Assembly (NCBI RefSeq): GCF_022844465.1
Contig: NZ_JALHLP010000006.1
Span: 162,011 to 226,010, forward strand
DNA: 64,000 bases
Direction: 5' to 3'
Source: Bradyrhizobium sp.
GTDB lineage: Bacteria > Pseudomonadota > Alphaproteobacteria > Rhizobiales > Xanthobacteraceae
Part shown: one piece after another, positions 25,061 through 34,242 of the stretch
Position numbering within the stretch: the first letter of the stretch is position 1
Layout: each line of letters begins with the position of its first letter
Translations under genes and position numbers: made by a program
Notes under the pieces: model-generated
Told to the model about the DNA's origin: nothing
Databases searched by the model: none
Seen by the model: only the letters and a program-made list of their open reading frames with translations

Positions 25061-25168
25061 TTGACGCGACTATAAGCTGGCATGATATTGGAGCGCACGC
25101 CGGGGATGAATCACGTTCCGGCTTTTTTGCAGATGAATCATATTGCGCGCGAACGGCGCGTTTTTTTT
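25061..25168 (+). promoter_or_regulatory. Promoter and leader with two tandem terminator-like hairpins before the di-heme cytochrome gene
   Basis: TTGACG (25061-25066) and GATATT (25084-25089) with 17 bases between form a likely promoter. The leader then holds hairpin 1 (GCCGG/CCGGC, 25099-25122, followed by six T) and hairpin 2 (CGCGC/GCGCG, 25146-25160, followed by eight T). The second T-run ends 14 bases before the ATG. GATGAATCA appears just before each right half (25105 and 25132). No plus-strand gene lies upstream that would need a terminator, so attenuation or a short leader RNA is likely. Confidence 0.5.
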
Positions 25169-25182
25169 GAAAGGATCTGGCC

Positions 25183-27030
25183 ATGCGCGGCGGGACGATA
25201 GCGAAACTTGGTGTCGCGGTATTGATCATGGGCGGCATTTACGCCGCCTTCAAGGACGACATCGCCCAGCTGTGGCAGGACTTGCACGTCAAACTTGTGG
25301 AATATCCGCAACCCAAGAAAACCGTCTGGCTCGATCAGGGTATCAGCAAGGAGGAACTGAGCTGGTACTATCACGCCGATCAGGGGACGCGGACCTTCGG
25401 CGTCCCCTATGAATGGTTCATGGCGCTGGAACAGCCGACGATTTCGCCGTTGCTGTTCACCGCCGTCGGCCGCTTCAGCGAGACCGCCTATCTCGATCGC
25501 TACGGCTTCATTCCGGATACAATCATCTCCGGCAAAGAGGCGCTGCCGATCGGGCTTGCGCAAGGCGGCCCGATGCTGGATCCGTCGGGCGCGCCATGGA
25601 AAAATCCGCGCACGAAGCTGGACATGAAGGGTATCGGCCTGACCTGCGCGGCCTGTCATACCGGCCGCCTCACCTACAAGGACACCGAGATCGTCATCGA
25701 CGGCGGACCGGCGCTCACCAGCCTCTTGACCATGAAGCAAGGCATCGGCGTCTCGCTGTTGCTGACCAAGGTCTGGCCCGGCCGCTTCGACCGCTTCGCC
25801 GAGCGCGTGCTGGGGCCGGACGCCACGCTCGACGACCGCGAGGCGCTGAAATACCAGCTCGACCAGGTCCTGGGCCAATACAAGCAGGTCAAGGAGCTGG
25901 AGGAACGCGTCGCCTCGCAGAGCGTTCGCGAAGGCTATGGACGGCTGGACGCGCTCAACCGGATCGGCAACCAGGTATTTGCGATCGGACTGAAGAAGCC
26001 GGAAAACTATGCGGGCTCCTCCGCGCCGGTGCATTACCCCAGGATATGGAACACGCCGTGGTTCGACTGGGTGCAGTACAACGGCTCGATCATGCAGCCG
26101 ATGGTGCGCAATGCCGGCGAGGCGCTCGGCGTATCGGCGGAGATCAACCTGACCGAGCCCTCCAGGGGCCTCTACAAATCGAGCGTCAACATCGACTCGC
26201 TCGACAGAATGGAGCAACTGATCAAGGGCAAGACTCCGCCGAACGCCAGGGACGGGTTCTCGGGCCTGAAATCGCCGAAATGGCCCGCTGACATCCTGCC
26301 GCCGATCGACCAGAAGCTGGCGGCCCAGGGCGCGGAGCTCTACAAGACCCATTGCCAGGAATGCCACCGCCCGCCGGTCGCGAGCGAGGCGTTCTACAAC
26401 TTCGACAACGAGAAAGCGTGGACAAAGAACGGTGCCGGCGAGGCGATCGTCAAGATCGAAAACATCCCGATCTCGCATATCGGCACCGATCCCGCGCAGG
26501 CCGAAGACATGGCGAACCGCACGGTTTCGCTTCCCTCCAACCTCGGGCTCAACGACCCGCGGTTCGCATACGCGCTCAAAACCGTGGTCGAGAACACCGT
26601 CAATCGCATCTACGCACAGCGCGAGCCGCCCTTGAGCGACGCCAAACGAAAGCGCATAGACGGGAACATGCCCAACGAGATTCGGGCTGATCTCGCCTAC
26701 AAGGTGCGGCCGCTCAACGGTGTCTGGGCGACGCCGCCCTATCTTCACAACGGCTCGGTCCCCACCGTCGAGGCGCTGCTCGGCCCGCCGGAAGACCGGC
26801 CGAAGAAATTCTATCTCGGCAACCGCGAATACGACCCCGTGAATCTTGGCTACAGGTTCGACAAGATCGAAAACGGCTTCGAATTCGACACCTCGATCCG
26901 CGGCAACTGGAACACCGGGCACGAATTCAGGAAGGAATACCGCAAGGACAAGGAGATCAAGGGCGTCATCGGTCCGGCTCTGTCGCCCGGCGATCGCAAG
27001 GCGCTGATCGAGTACCTCAAGACACTCTAG
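25183..27030 (+). CDS. Di-heme cytochrome c (RoxA/cytochrome c peroxidase-like)
   Basis: The 615-residue protein has an N-terminal membrane anchor or uncleaved signal (residues 8-22). It has two c-type heme sites, CAACH (residues 155-159) and CQECH (about 391-395). Regions such as RPLNGVWATPPYLHNGSVPTVEALL match the large di-heme group that contains the rubber oxygenase RoxA and di-heme cytochrome c peroxidases. It should sit in the periplasm and transfer electrons to peroxide or carry out an oxygenase reaction. Which one cannot be told from motifs alone. AAAGGATC gives the ribosome site. The leader upstream is unusual. Confidence 0.82.
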   Translation: MRGGTIAKLGVAVLIMGGIYAAFKDDIAQLWQDLHVKLVEYPQPKKTVWLDQGISKEELSWYYHADQGTRTFGVPYEWFMALEQPTISPLLFTAVGRFSETAYLDRYGFIPDTIISGKEALPIGLAQGGPMLDPSGAPWKNPRTKLDMKGIGLTCAACHTGRLTYKDTEIVIDGGPALTSLLTMKQGIGVSLLLTKVWPGRFDRFAERVLGPDATLDDREALKYQLDQVLGQYKQVKELEERVASQSVREGYGRLDALNRIGNQVFAIGLKKPENYAGSSAPVHYPRIWNTPWFDWVQYNGSIMQPMVRNAGEALGVSAEINLTEPSRGLYKSSVNIDSLDRMEQLIKGKTPPNARDGFSGLKSPKWPADILPPIDQKLAAQGAELYKTHCQECHRPPVASEAFYNFDNEKAWTKNGAGEAIVKIENIPISHIGTDPAQAEDMANRTVSLPSNLGLNDPRFAYALKTVVENTVNRIYAQREPPLSDAKRKRIDGNMPNEIRADLAYKVRPLNGVWATPPYLHNGSVPTVEALLGPPEDRPKKFYLGNREYDPVNLGYRFDKIENGFEFDTSIRGNWNTGHEFRKEYRKDKEIKGVIGPALSPGDRKALIEYLKTL

Positions 27031-27179
27031 CCGGACCGGGCTTCCTGCATGCCCACCTGTGAAACCGGCGGCCCGCCGTCCCCGGCAGCGGCCGCTCGGG
27101 CCGCAAGCACCGAATCGCATGGCCGCCCGGCGCTGCGACGCGATTGACCGCCGGCGTGTTTTCGGTCGATGCTGCCTTC

Positions 27180-28916
27180 ATGCAGGAACAGTCAGAACGC
27201 TCGCCGGAAGTGGACCAGGTGTTCGACGCCGTGATCGTCGGCGCGGGCTTTGCCGGCCTTTACATGCTGCACCGGCTGCGCGGACTTGGTTTCACGGCGC
27301 GGGTCTACGAGGCCGGCGGCGGCGTCGGCGGCACCTGGTACTGGAACCGCTATCCTGGCGCCCGCTGCGACGTCGAGAGCATGCAGTATTCGTTTTCGTT
27401 CTCGGAAGAGCTGGACCAGCAATGGGACTGGTCGGAGAAGTACGCCCCGCAGCCGGAGATTCTGGCCTACGCCAACCATGTCGCCGACCGGTTCGACCTG
27501 CGCCGGGATATCATGTTCGATACCCGCGTGACGGCGGCCAGCTTCGACGAAAGCGACCAATGCTGGCGGATCGCGACCGATCGCGGCGACCGGGTCGCCG
27601 CCAAATTCTGCATCATGGCGGTCGGCTGCCTGTCGGCGGCCAACCACGTGCCGTTCAGGGGCCGCGAGGACTTTCGCGGCGCCCTCTATCACACCGGCGA
27701 ATGGCCGCATGAGGGGGTCGACTTCACCGGGCTTCGCGTCGGCGTGATCGGCACGGGTTCGTCGGCGATCCAGTCGATCCCGCTGATTGCGCAGCAGGCC
27801 GCCGCGCTGACGGTATTCCAGCGCACCGCGACCTATTCGGTCCCGGCCTGGAACACGAAGCTGACGCCGGAATACCGGCAGGCCATCAAGGCAGATTATC
27901 CGGCGCTCCGCGCCAAGGCCCGGGCGCGACCGACCGGGTTCTATTTTCCCTTCAACATGAAGCCTGCGCTGGAGGCAGCGCCGGAGGAACGCACGCGGCA
28001 ATATGAGGAAGCATGGCAGCGCGGCGGCCTGCCCTTCCTCGGCGCCTTCGGCGATCTCCTGTTCGAGAAGGCCGCCAACGACACCATCGCCGAATTTGCG
28101 CGCGACAAGATCCGCTCGATCGTTCGTGACCCCGCCACCGCCGAGCTCCTGTGCCCGGACAATGTGTTCGGCTGCAAGCGCCTGTGCGTCGATACCGGGT
28201 ACTTCGAGACCTACAACCTGCCCCATGTCAGGCTGGTCGATGTGTCGAAGACGCCGATCGAGCGGTTTACCGCCGGCGGCATCGAGGTGAACGGCACCGA
28301 ATATCCGCTCGACGCCATCGTCTGCGCCACCGGCTTTGCCGCGATGACGGGATCGTTCGACAGGATCGCGATCACCGGCCGCAACGGGCAGACGCTCGCC
28401 GAAAAATGGCGCGCCGGCCCGCGCACCTATCTCGGCGTGGCGACGGTGGGCTTTCCCAATCTGTTCACGATCACCGGGCCGGGAAGCCCGTCGGTGCTGG
28501 CCAGCATGATCCAGGCGATCGAGCAGCATGTCGACTGGATGGCCGACTGCATGGCGCATCTGCGCGACATCGGCGCGGCCACGATCGAACCGATCCAGGC
28601 TTACGAGGACCAATGGGTCGACCATGTCAACGAGGTATCAAAGGTCTCGCTGCGGTCGACCTGCAGCTCCTGGTATGTCGGCGCCAATATCCCGGGACGG
28701 CCGCGGGTATTCATGCCCTATATCGGCGGATTTCCGGTCTATGTCCAGAAGTGCAACGAGGTGATGAGCGGCGGCTTCGAGGGCTTCGTCATCGAAGGCG
28801 CTGGCGGCCGTAATGAAGCTCCGCGCGTACGGCTGACCGAACGCTGGCGGGTGCCGCTCGATATCGAAATCATCTCTCCGGCCGCGATCGCCGCGATGCG
28901 CGTGCCGGTAGTGTGA
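27180..28916 (+). CDS. Flavin-containing Baeyer-Villiger-type monooxygenase
   Basis: The 578-residue enzyme has the FAD motif VIVGAGFAGLYML (residues 18-30), the Baeyer-Villiger fingerprint FxGxxxHxxxWP as FRGALYHTGEWP (about 166-177) and the NADPH motif VIGTGSSAIQSIP. Length and motifs match cyclohexanone/phenylacetone monooxygenases, which insert oxygen next to a ketone to give an ester or lactone. I use the ATG at 27180; a TTG at 27144 is the alternative and neither has a strong ribosome site. An esterase gene 0.5 kb downstream (29450) could cleave the ester product, a pairing often seen for these enzymes. Confidence 0.88.
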   Translation: MQEQSERSPEVDQVFDAVIVGAGFAGLYMLHRLRGLGFTARVYEAGGGVGGTWYWNRYPGARCDVESMQYSFSFSEELDQQWDWSEKYAPQPEILAYANHVADRFDLRRDIMFDTRVTAASFDESDQCWRIATDRGDRVAAKFCIMAVGCLSAANHVPFRGREDFRGALYHTGEWPHEGVDFTGLRVGVIGTGSSAIQSIPLIAQQAAALTVFQRTATYSVPAWNTKLTPEYRQAIKADYPALRAKARARPTGFYFPFNMKPALEAAPEERTRQYEEAWQRGGLPFLGAFGDLLFEKAANDTIAEFARDKIRSIVRDPATAELLCPDNVFGCKRLCVDTGYFETYNLPHVRLVDVSKTPIERFTAGGIEVNGTEYPLDAIVCATGFAAMTGSFDRIAITGRNGQTLAEKWRAGPRTYLGVATVGFPNLFTITGPGSPSVLASMIQAIEQHVDWMADCMAHLRDIGAATIEPIQAYEDQWVDHVNEVSKVSLRSTCSSWYVGANIPGRPRVFMPYIGGFPVYVQKCNEVMSGGFEGFVIEGAGGRNEAPRVRLTERWRVPLDIEIISPAAIAAMRVPVV

Positions 28917-28920
28917 GAAC

Positions 28921-29163
28921 CTATGCGCTGCCAACCAGCCGCAATTGCGGCCTGATGGTCGCATCGAGTTGGGTCTTGAGCTGATGCACGCGCGGGTCGT
29001 TCGATCGCGATGCACATACCGAGAATTTCTTGACCGAGAGCGACAGCGCGTGCCGCTCTTCGGCGGTCCGCGTCACCTCGGGGCTGGACAGCCTCAGCAC
29101 CATCGCGCCGAGTTGCACCAGCAATTCGTCGAGCGCCAGATCCACGCCTACCAACTGTTTCAT
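28921..29163 (-). CDS. Small conserved-looking protein, function unknown
   Basis: An 80-residue protein (MKQLVGVDLALDELLVQLGAM at the N-terminus, key LALDELLVQLG) with a good ribosome site AGGAGG six bases before the ATG. A GTG one codon upstream is less likely because it is too close to that site. It is leucine-rich and helical, with no signal peptide and no domain that I recognise. It ends four bases from the convergent monooxygenase stop. A perfect 11-bp inverted repeat lies just upstream at 29185-29215 and may control it. Confidence 0.6.
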   Translation of the reverse strand: MKQLVGVDLALDELLVQLGAMVLRLSSPEVTRTAEERHALSLSVKKFSVCASRSNDPRVHQLKTQLDATIRPQLRLVGSA

Positions 29164-29184
29164 CACGCGCCTCCTTTGGCTTGA

Positions 29185-29215
29185 GTGGTGAACAGCCCGG
29201 CGGACTGTTCACCAC
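29185..29215. promoter_or_regulatory. Perfect inverted repeat GTGGTGAACAG / CTGTTCACCAC
   Basis: The 11-bp arms are perfect and the loop is 9 bases. It is 22 bases upstream of the ATG of the small minus-strand gene and far from the esterase start. It has no T-run on either side, so it is either an operator or a hairpin in the 5' leader of the small gene. The rest of 29216-29449 shows nothing I can assign. Confidence 0.4.
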
Positions 29216-29449
29216 GTCCGCTCGCCCCTTACGGATAAGAAGGAGTTAAGCGGTGTGCGAGTCTAGCAACGCATTCCCGCTTGTTTGCTTGAGGGAATCG
29301 CTCTCAATTGATGAAAATCCGCGGGATCGTCCGGCACCCCGATCGCCAGCAACGCTGGCCGATCCGGCCACCCCCCTGTCAACGCAGCAATTGCGGGAGC
29401 GGCGCGCCTTACCTATGCTGCGGCCTCGTCTAACCGCGAGGCCCACCGC

Positions 29450-30412
29450 ATGATTACGCCGCTCGACCCCGTCATCGCTGAGATCATTCCGCTGCTGCCG
29501 CTGCGCGATCCCGCGGCGATGACGCCGCAAAGCGCGCGCGAAGCGCTCAGCGCGCTGGCGGCATCGCGCGCCGCCGTTCCTCCGCCCCCGGTGATGAGCG
29601 CGGAAGACATCAAGGTGAAGGGCGCTGCCGGATTTCTCGCCGCGCGGGTCTATCGCAACTCCGGCGAGACGTCGCCTACCGTGGTGTTTTTCCATGGCGG
29701 CGGCTGGGTCGCCGGCGACCTCGACACCCACGACCGGCAGGCGCGCTGGCTGGCGATCGAGACCGGGGCCATCGTCGTCTCCGTTGATTATCGCCGCCCG
29801 CCCGAGGTGCGCTTTCCCGGCGCGTTCGAGGATGCCTTCGCTGCCACCCGGGACGTCATCGCACGGATTGCCGAATTCGGCGGCGACGAGCGGCGCGTCG
29901 GCCTGGCCGGCGACAGCGCGGGCGGCAACCTGGCGGCCGCCACCGCGATCGCCTGCCGCGACGCCGGCATCCGGCTTTCGGCGCAATTGCTGGTGTATCC
30001 CGTCACCGACGTGTTCGGCAGTTTCGCCGATGCAGGCGAGAACGCCCGCTTTCCCTCGCGCGCGGAGAATGCCGAGGGTTATTTCCTGTCGCGCGCCGTG
30101 ATGGAGTGGTTCTGCGGCCATTATCTCGCCGAAGCCAGCCACGGCGCCGACTGGCGCGTCTCACCGCTGCGCGCCAAGAACCTCGCGGGGCTGGCGCCTG
30201 CGGTCGTCACCACCGCCTGGTTCGATCCGCTGCGCGACGAGGGCAAGGCCTATGCGCAGGCGCTGCAGGCCGCCGGCGTCCCGACCAAATATCATGACGG
30301 CCCCGGCCTGATCCATGGCTATTTCGGCCTCGGCGAAGCCTCCGAGACCGCCAGGCGCGAGGCCCAGCGCGCGCGGGCGGATTTCAAGGTGATGCTGGAC
30401 CAGCGCGCGTGA
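29450..30412 (+). CDS. Alpha/beta hydrolase, hormone-sensitive-lipase (HSL) family esterase
   Basis: The 320-residue esterase has the oxyanion motif HGGGW (residues 82-86), the nucleophile motif GDSAGG (about 154-159), an Asp in TTAWFDPLRDEG and the catalytic His in LIHGYFG. These are the hallmarks of the HSL/family IV carboxylesterases, which cleave short acyl esters in the cytoplasm. The position after the Baeyer-Villiger monooxygenase suggests that it may hydrolyse the ester made by that enzyme. The start ATG at 29450 is preceded by a weak site (GCGAGG). Confidence 0.87.
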   Translation: MITPLDPVIAEIIPLLPLRDPAAMTPQSAREALSALAASRAAVPPPPVMSAEDIKVKGAAGFLAARVYRNSGETSPTVVFFHGGGWVAGDLDTHDRQARWLAIETGAIVVSVDYRRPPEVRFPGAFEDAFAATRDVIARIAEFGGDERRVGLAGDSAGGNLAAATAIACRDAGIRLSAQLLVYPVTDVFGSFADAGENARFPSRAENAEGYFLSRAVMEWFCGHYLAEASHGADWRVSPLRAKNLAGLAPAVVTTAWFDPLRDEGKAYAQALQAAGVPTKYHDGPGLIHGYFGLGEASETARREAQRARADFKVMLDQRA

Positions 30413-30801
30413 AGGAGAAGGGCTCCGCCATTCCCGCAACGATGGCAGCGGTGATGGTCGACCGCTGCATTGTATTCTATTGCAGGTCAATCATCCGTCC
30501 CCCCCCCGAACGCGTCGGGGATGCGATAAACTTCTATCTTGCCGACCCGCACGATTGAGAGGTCTCCCTCGCGGCTGACTTTCGCTGGATGCTGGCGTTC
30601 GCCAGGAGCGCCCCCCGGTGGACCACTCCCGGTTTCCAGTAAATTCTCGCTCTGCCGAGAGCGGGACCCATCCGCTTCGCATTCGAATCGGCCGCACGGG
30701 AAGCGTTTCCGATTTGGCTGTGGAACAATCAACAGTGCTTTGGGTTAGGGCGATGTACCGGAGTTCGTGAAGTTTCCGAAGCCGCGAGGGCGTAACGTAA
30801 T
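30413..30801. other. Intergenic region without supported gene
   Basis: 389 bases. Several short frames overlap here on both strands (30487-30748), but none has a ribosome site or recognisable protein. A run of nine C at 30500-30508 and the small palindrome around CGAACGCGTCGGGG stand out. One minus-strand frame ends in a stretch (IVRVGKIEVYRIPDAF) that vaguely recalls excisionase-type proteins, too weak to annotate. The promoter of the small gene at 30802 must lie at the right end. Confidence 0.4.
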
Positions 30802-31071
30802 ATGAGCGCGGACGTCGAGACGGTGAGGTTTGACGTACCCGCCAAGGTTCGAAAGTGGCCGTCGCTGAATAACTCCCGCCGTGAAGGCGGAACCGGGCCT
30901 TACTTCGTCTTGGAAGGCACGCTCGAGGAATGCATCAAGAATTTCATGGCCCGGCCGGAGGGAACCCGGCACCTCTACGACATCAAGACGATTCCTCAAC
31001 CACCCTTGATTGCTGAAATCATCAACGCCGAACAAGTTGTCGAGTTGGTTCGAATGAGGCGGATTCTTTGA
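30802..31071 (+). CDS. Small conserved hypothetical protein
   Basis: An 89-residue protein rich in charged residues, with landmarks TRHLYDIKTIPQPPLIAEII and the C-terminal EQVVELVRMRRIL. I have the impression of similar small proteins in other Rhizobiales, but I cannot name a family or function. There is no signal peptide or membrane segment. It stands alone between regions without clear genes. Confidence 0.6.
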   Translation: MSADVETVRFDVPAKVRKWPSLNNSRREGGTGPYFVLEGTLEECIKNFMARPEGTRHLYDIKTIPQPPLIAEIINAEQVVELVRMRRIL

Positions 31072-31172
31072 CCGCGACATTGCCCCCGCCTCATCACGTC
31101 AGTTCGGCCTGATCCAGGCGCCGCGCCTTTCCCCGTGCGCGAACGCGCAGCCAGATCAGGCTGCAGGACTCG

Positions 31173-31340
31173 TCAAGGTTTTTCGACAGCATCGATCTGC
31201 AGTCCGGCATCCTTTAGCGCTGCGACTACAGCTTTCGCCATTTGCTTGGCTTGCTCCAGATCGACCTTCCTATCCGATTGATGCTTTTCGCATTCGCAGA
31301 TCGCGGTTGCGATAATCACGTTTATCTGGTGCTCATCCAT
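31173..31340 (-). CDS. Very small helical protein, function unknown
   Basis: A 55-residue frame starting MDEHQINVIIATAICECEK (key ATAICECEKHQ) and ending LQIDAVEKP, with GGAGG five bases before its ATG. The reading can be extended to 31571, but the extension has no ribosome site and a shadow-like composition. The C-terminal part (DLEQAKQMAKAVVAALKDAGL) is clearly helical. Function unknown. Confidence 0.5.
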   Translation of the reverse strand: MDEHQINVIIATAICECEKHQSDRKVDLEQAKQMAKAVVAALKDAGLQIDAVEKP

Positions 31341-31540
31341 GCTGGCCTCCAACGCTTGCTGATAGTGGTCGCGAACCAAGGTGTACCGTAGGATTGCCTG
31401 TTGCCAGCATCCCAACGCAAGGAAACGTAGAAGGACCCGTGTGCACAAAACGAGTTCCATGCGGCCGAAATTGCCGCCTGCCGCATTACTCGCCGTCATT
31501 GGCCGGTTGGCTCGTCGGCGAATAGGGCCGCCGACCTCAA

Positions 31541-31741
31541 TCAGTGGAAAAACTTTCTCAGGGTCTGCCACTTCGACGGCTTATCGGGTTCCCCAACGAC
31601 CATCAATAGAGAGCGGCTCAAGGGTTCCGGATCCAGCAAGCCTGCCTCCAACCGGGCGTGCATCTCCAGGTCGAGACTCCCGGCTTCCTTGAGTTCAACG
31701 CCGTACTTGTGGGTCGACGAGAAATATCTACGGTCCGACAT
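31541..31741 (-). CDS. Small hypothetical protein
   Basis: A 66-residue frame from the ATG at 31741 (MSDRRYFSSTHKYGVEL) with a weak GGGGA upstream. The ending KWQTLRKFFH and the middle LEMHARLEAGLLDPEPL look like a real small soluble protein, but I recognise no family. It lies 200 bases upstream of another small gene on the same strand, so the two may be co-transcribed. The gap 31742-31999 shows nothing further. Confidence 0.4.
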   Translation of the reverse strand: MSDRRYFSSTHKYGVELKEAGSLDLEMHARLEAGLLDPEPLSRSLLMVVGEPDKPSKWQTLRKFFH

Positions 31742-31999
31742 ATGCAATATCCCCGATCAGCATCACAAACGATAAGCGACAGATCGTGGAGTTCGTTCCG
31801 AGTAGGCACCTCCGCTTAACTACGGGCGAGGCCTTCTTCCCGGTTTAGAGTTAGTCCCCTGTTAAGATACCCGTCTGAGCGGCAGCGGGCGTTCAAGGGC
31901 CCGCAAGAGCGCGATCACGACAGGCTCCATGGAGCAATCCTCAACTGCCAACCGCAGCGCGTGCCGATGACGGAAAAGGCGCAGAGCGCTGCCGTCCGT

Positions 32000-32938
32000 T
32001 CACAGCCGCTCGATCGTCACCTGATCGGCAAGACGCCTGACGTCGTCGGGCCGGCAAAGTTCGGTCCCGGGATGGAGCAGAGCCGCCGCGCCGGCAGCGA
32101 CCGCCGTGTGGAAGGCGTCGGCGAGCGACGCGCCATCGGCGACCCGCCAGGTCAGCGCGCCCAGAAAACTGTCGCCGGCGCCGACCGCGCTCCGGGGCGT
32201 GATCGGAATCGGCGCCGCGCGCAGCACCTCGTCGCGCGTCACCAGCGCCGCGCCGAGATGGCCCATCGTCAGCGCCACGGCCGCGACTTTCCCTTGGGCA
32301 ACTATCGCCCGGGCCGCAGCTTCCCATTCGCCGGCATTCGATGCTTCGCTTCCGGCCAACTCTTGCATTTCGCGCAGGTTCGGCTTGATCAGGTCGACGC
32401 CATCAGCCACCGCCGCCGCGAGCGCCGGGCCCGACGTGTCCAGGAACACCCTGGCGCCGCGCTGCCTGGCGATCCGTATCAGCCTCGCGTAGAAATCATC
32501 GGGGACGCCATCAGGCAGGCTGCCGCTTGCGACCAGGAAACGGGGGAACGGCTCGATTTCCGAAACCAGCTTGAGGCACTCCTGCCATTCCGTTTCGCTG
32601 AGCCGCGCGCCGGGGAGAATGAACCGGTATTGCTTGCCGCTGGCGATTTCGCCGACAAAGAAATTCTCCCGCGTTTCCCCCGCAATCGTGAAGGTACGGC
32701 TGGCGACGCCCTCCTGATCGAGCAGCCGCCGCAGCAGCGTGCCGATCGCGCCGCCGACCGGATAGATCGCGCAGGCCTCGCCACCGAGCCGCTTGATCAC
32801 CCGCGCCACATTGACGCCGCCGCCGCCGGGATCGCGGCGCTGCGACTTCCCACGGAGCTTTGCCACCGGCTGGATGATGTCCACCGAGGTCGAGAGATCG
32901 ACCGCCGGGTTTAGGGTGATCGTGACGATGCGGGTCAT
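32000..32938 (-). CDS. pfkB: PfkB-family hexose kinase (1-phosphofructokinase / Pfk-2 type)
   Basis: The 312-residue ribokinase-fold enzyme has the N-terminal signature ITLNPAVDLS, the first PfkB motif GGGGVNVARVIKRLGG (about residues 37-52) and the ATP-site/catalytic motif PRSAVGAGDSFLGAL with the catalytic Asp (about 253). The match is to the 6-phosphofructokinase II / 1-phosphofructokinase / tagatose-6-phosphate kinase group, and sugar specificity cannot be read from the sequence. The start at MTRIVTI fits the family; the longer upstream reading is not coding. No sugar transporter is next to it. Confidence 0.87.
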   Translation of the reverse strand: MTRIVTITLNPAVDLSTSVDIIQPVAKLRGKSQRRDPGGGGVNVARVIKRLGGEACAIYPVGGAIGTLLRRLLDQEGVASRTFTIAGETRENFFVGEIASGKQYRFILPGARLSETEWQECLKLVSEIEPFPRFLVASGSLPDGVPDDFYARLIRIARQRGARVFLDTSGPALAAAVADGVDLIKPNLREMQELAGSEASNAGEWEAAARAIVAQGKVAAVALTMGHLGAALVTRDEVLRAAPIPITPRSAVGAGDSFLGALTWRVADGASLADAFHTAVAAGAAALLHPGTELCRPDDVRRLADQVTIERL

Positions 32939-33055
32939 GGGAAGGACCGTCTCATTCGGAAGATCGTCCTTATCAACGCGCCGCTGACAATTCGAGTCCA
33001 AAGCATCACGGACAGGTGATTTGCCAGTCCTGCTCGGGTTAGAGAGAAGCATTCG

Positions 33056-33460
33056 ATGCGCGCGAATCCCTCACGTTCCAAAGCCACCTCGCCTCGGCGG
33101 ACAATCCTGTCTCGTCTGGCGCTGGCCGCGTTCTGCGTGGCGGTTCTCTGTGCATCGTTCCTGCTGCCGGGAGCCCTACGGGGCCCGGCCAAGGCGGACA
33201 CCGCGTTTCCGACCTCGGTCGAGAAAACCCTTATTCTGAAGAACCTGGCATCAAAGAGCGGCAAGCCCTGTCCGCGCACGGTTCCGGGCGTGGTAGGCAC
33301 GCCGTGCAGCGCCGGCGCCATGGTTGGCCTCGCCGCGACCAGCTCCGTCACTCTCCAACCGTTGTCGTCTCGCGCCGGACGCACGCCGCTTGCCGACGTC
33401 GCGCTTCGAGCGCAGTGGCTCGGCGCTCCCCAGTTCAGGCCTCCCCGGACCGTCGCATAA
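33056..33460 (+). CDS. Small exported protein of unknown function
   Basis: A 134-residue protein with a long signal peptide or anchor ([21 protein letters not shown], residues about 21-41, key [13 protein letters not shown]). The mature part contains two Cys (about residues 72 and 83) in [18 protein letters not shown]. No family recognised. It precedes an L,D-transpeptidase lipoprotein gene by 61 bases on the same strand, which suggests an envelope role in the same transcript. Confidence 0.5.
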   Translation: MRANPSRSKATSPRRTILSRLALAAFCVAVLCASFLLPGALRGPAKADTAFPTSVEKTLILKNLASKSGKPCPRTVPGVVGTPCSAGAMVGLAATSSVTLQPLSSRAGRTPLADVALRAQWLGAPQFRPPRTVA

Positions 33461-33521
33461 ACGCCGGCAGCTTCGCTGCTGGCGTCCGCATTGCGTCCAT
33501 AGATCCCTGGAGAACCCCCCG

Positions 33522-34241
33522 ATGATATCGCCGTTAGCCGCACGACGTGCGGCGGCGCATCCGTTGCTGCGCGCGTTCTGCGCGGCCGGACTGAACGTAC
33601 TGCTGGCCGCCTGCAACCAGGCGACGCTCCAGCAGGCTTCGTTCGCGCCACCCTCGCCACAATATGACGCACTTGCGGACGGCGCCGTCCGCATTCCAGC
33701 GGTCGAGGCCGAAACCCTCGACCCGAAATACGTCAAGCAACGCGTGCGTTACCCAACGACGCATGCGGCTGGCACGATCATCGTCGATCCCCATGCCAAG
33801 TTCCTCTACCTCGTGCAGGAAGGCGGCTTCGCGCTGCGCTACGGCGTGGGCGTTGGTCGCGACGGTTTCGGATGGACCGGCCAGGCCGACATCCGCCGCA
33901 AGGCGCAGTGGCCGACTTGGACGCCGACCTCCGCCATGATGGGACGGCAGCCCGAGCTCAAGCAGTACCGGCAGGGCATGGCGGCGGGCATCGACAATCC
34001 GCTCGGAGCGCGGGCGCTCTATCTGTACCGGGGCGGCAAGGACACGCTCTATCGCATCCACGGCACCAACGAGCCGGAGAGCATCGGCCAGAACGTATCC
34101 AGCGGTTGCATCCGCCTCCTCAACCACGACGTGATCGACCTCTTCAACCGCGTCCCCGTCGGATCCAGGGTCGTGGTGCTCTCCGAGGCTGAGTCGCGAG
34201 CAGCTGCGCTGATGTCGTCCGCCGCGTCGGAGGTGCGCTGA
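33522..34241 (+). CDS. L,D-transpeptidase (YkuD) lipoprotein
   Basis: The 239-residue protein has a lipobox LLAAC around residue 29, so it should be a lipoprotein. The YkuD domain follows, with the catalytic segment [20 protein letters not shown] containing the His and the Ser-x-Gly-Cys-Ile-Arg core. Such enzymes make 3-3 cross-links in peptidoglycan or attach proteins to it. CTGGAGAA precedes the ATG at 33522; the longer frame from 33324 crosses into the previous gene. Its stop is one base from the start of the ScsB/DsbD-like gene, so it is the second gene of an envelope thiol cluster. Confidence 0.88.
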   Translation: MISPLAARRAAAHPLLRAFCAAGLNVLLAACNQATLQQASFAPPSPQYDALADGAVRIPAVEAETLDPKYVKQRVRYPTTHAAGTIIVDPHAKFLYLVQEGGFALRYGVGVGRDGFGWTGQADIRRKAQWPTWTPTSAMMGRQPELKQYRQGMAAGIDNPLGARALYLYRGGKDTLYRIHGTNEPESIGQNVSSGCIRLLNHDVIDLFNRVPVGSRVVVLSEAESRAAALMSSAASEVR

Positions 34242-34242
34242 A

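Noticed and set aside
25138..27120. 660-codon minus-strand frame opposite the di-heme cytochrome
   Set aside because: Composition is Arg/Val/Gly-biased with no recognisable domain, whereas the plus strand has two CxxCH heme sites and a good ribosome site.
30487..30732. Small minus-strand frame with an excisionase-like ending (IVRVGKIEVYRIP)
   Set aside because: Similarity is only a vague impression, the start part is shadow-like, and no ribosome site is visible.
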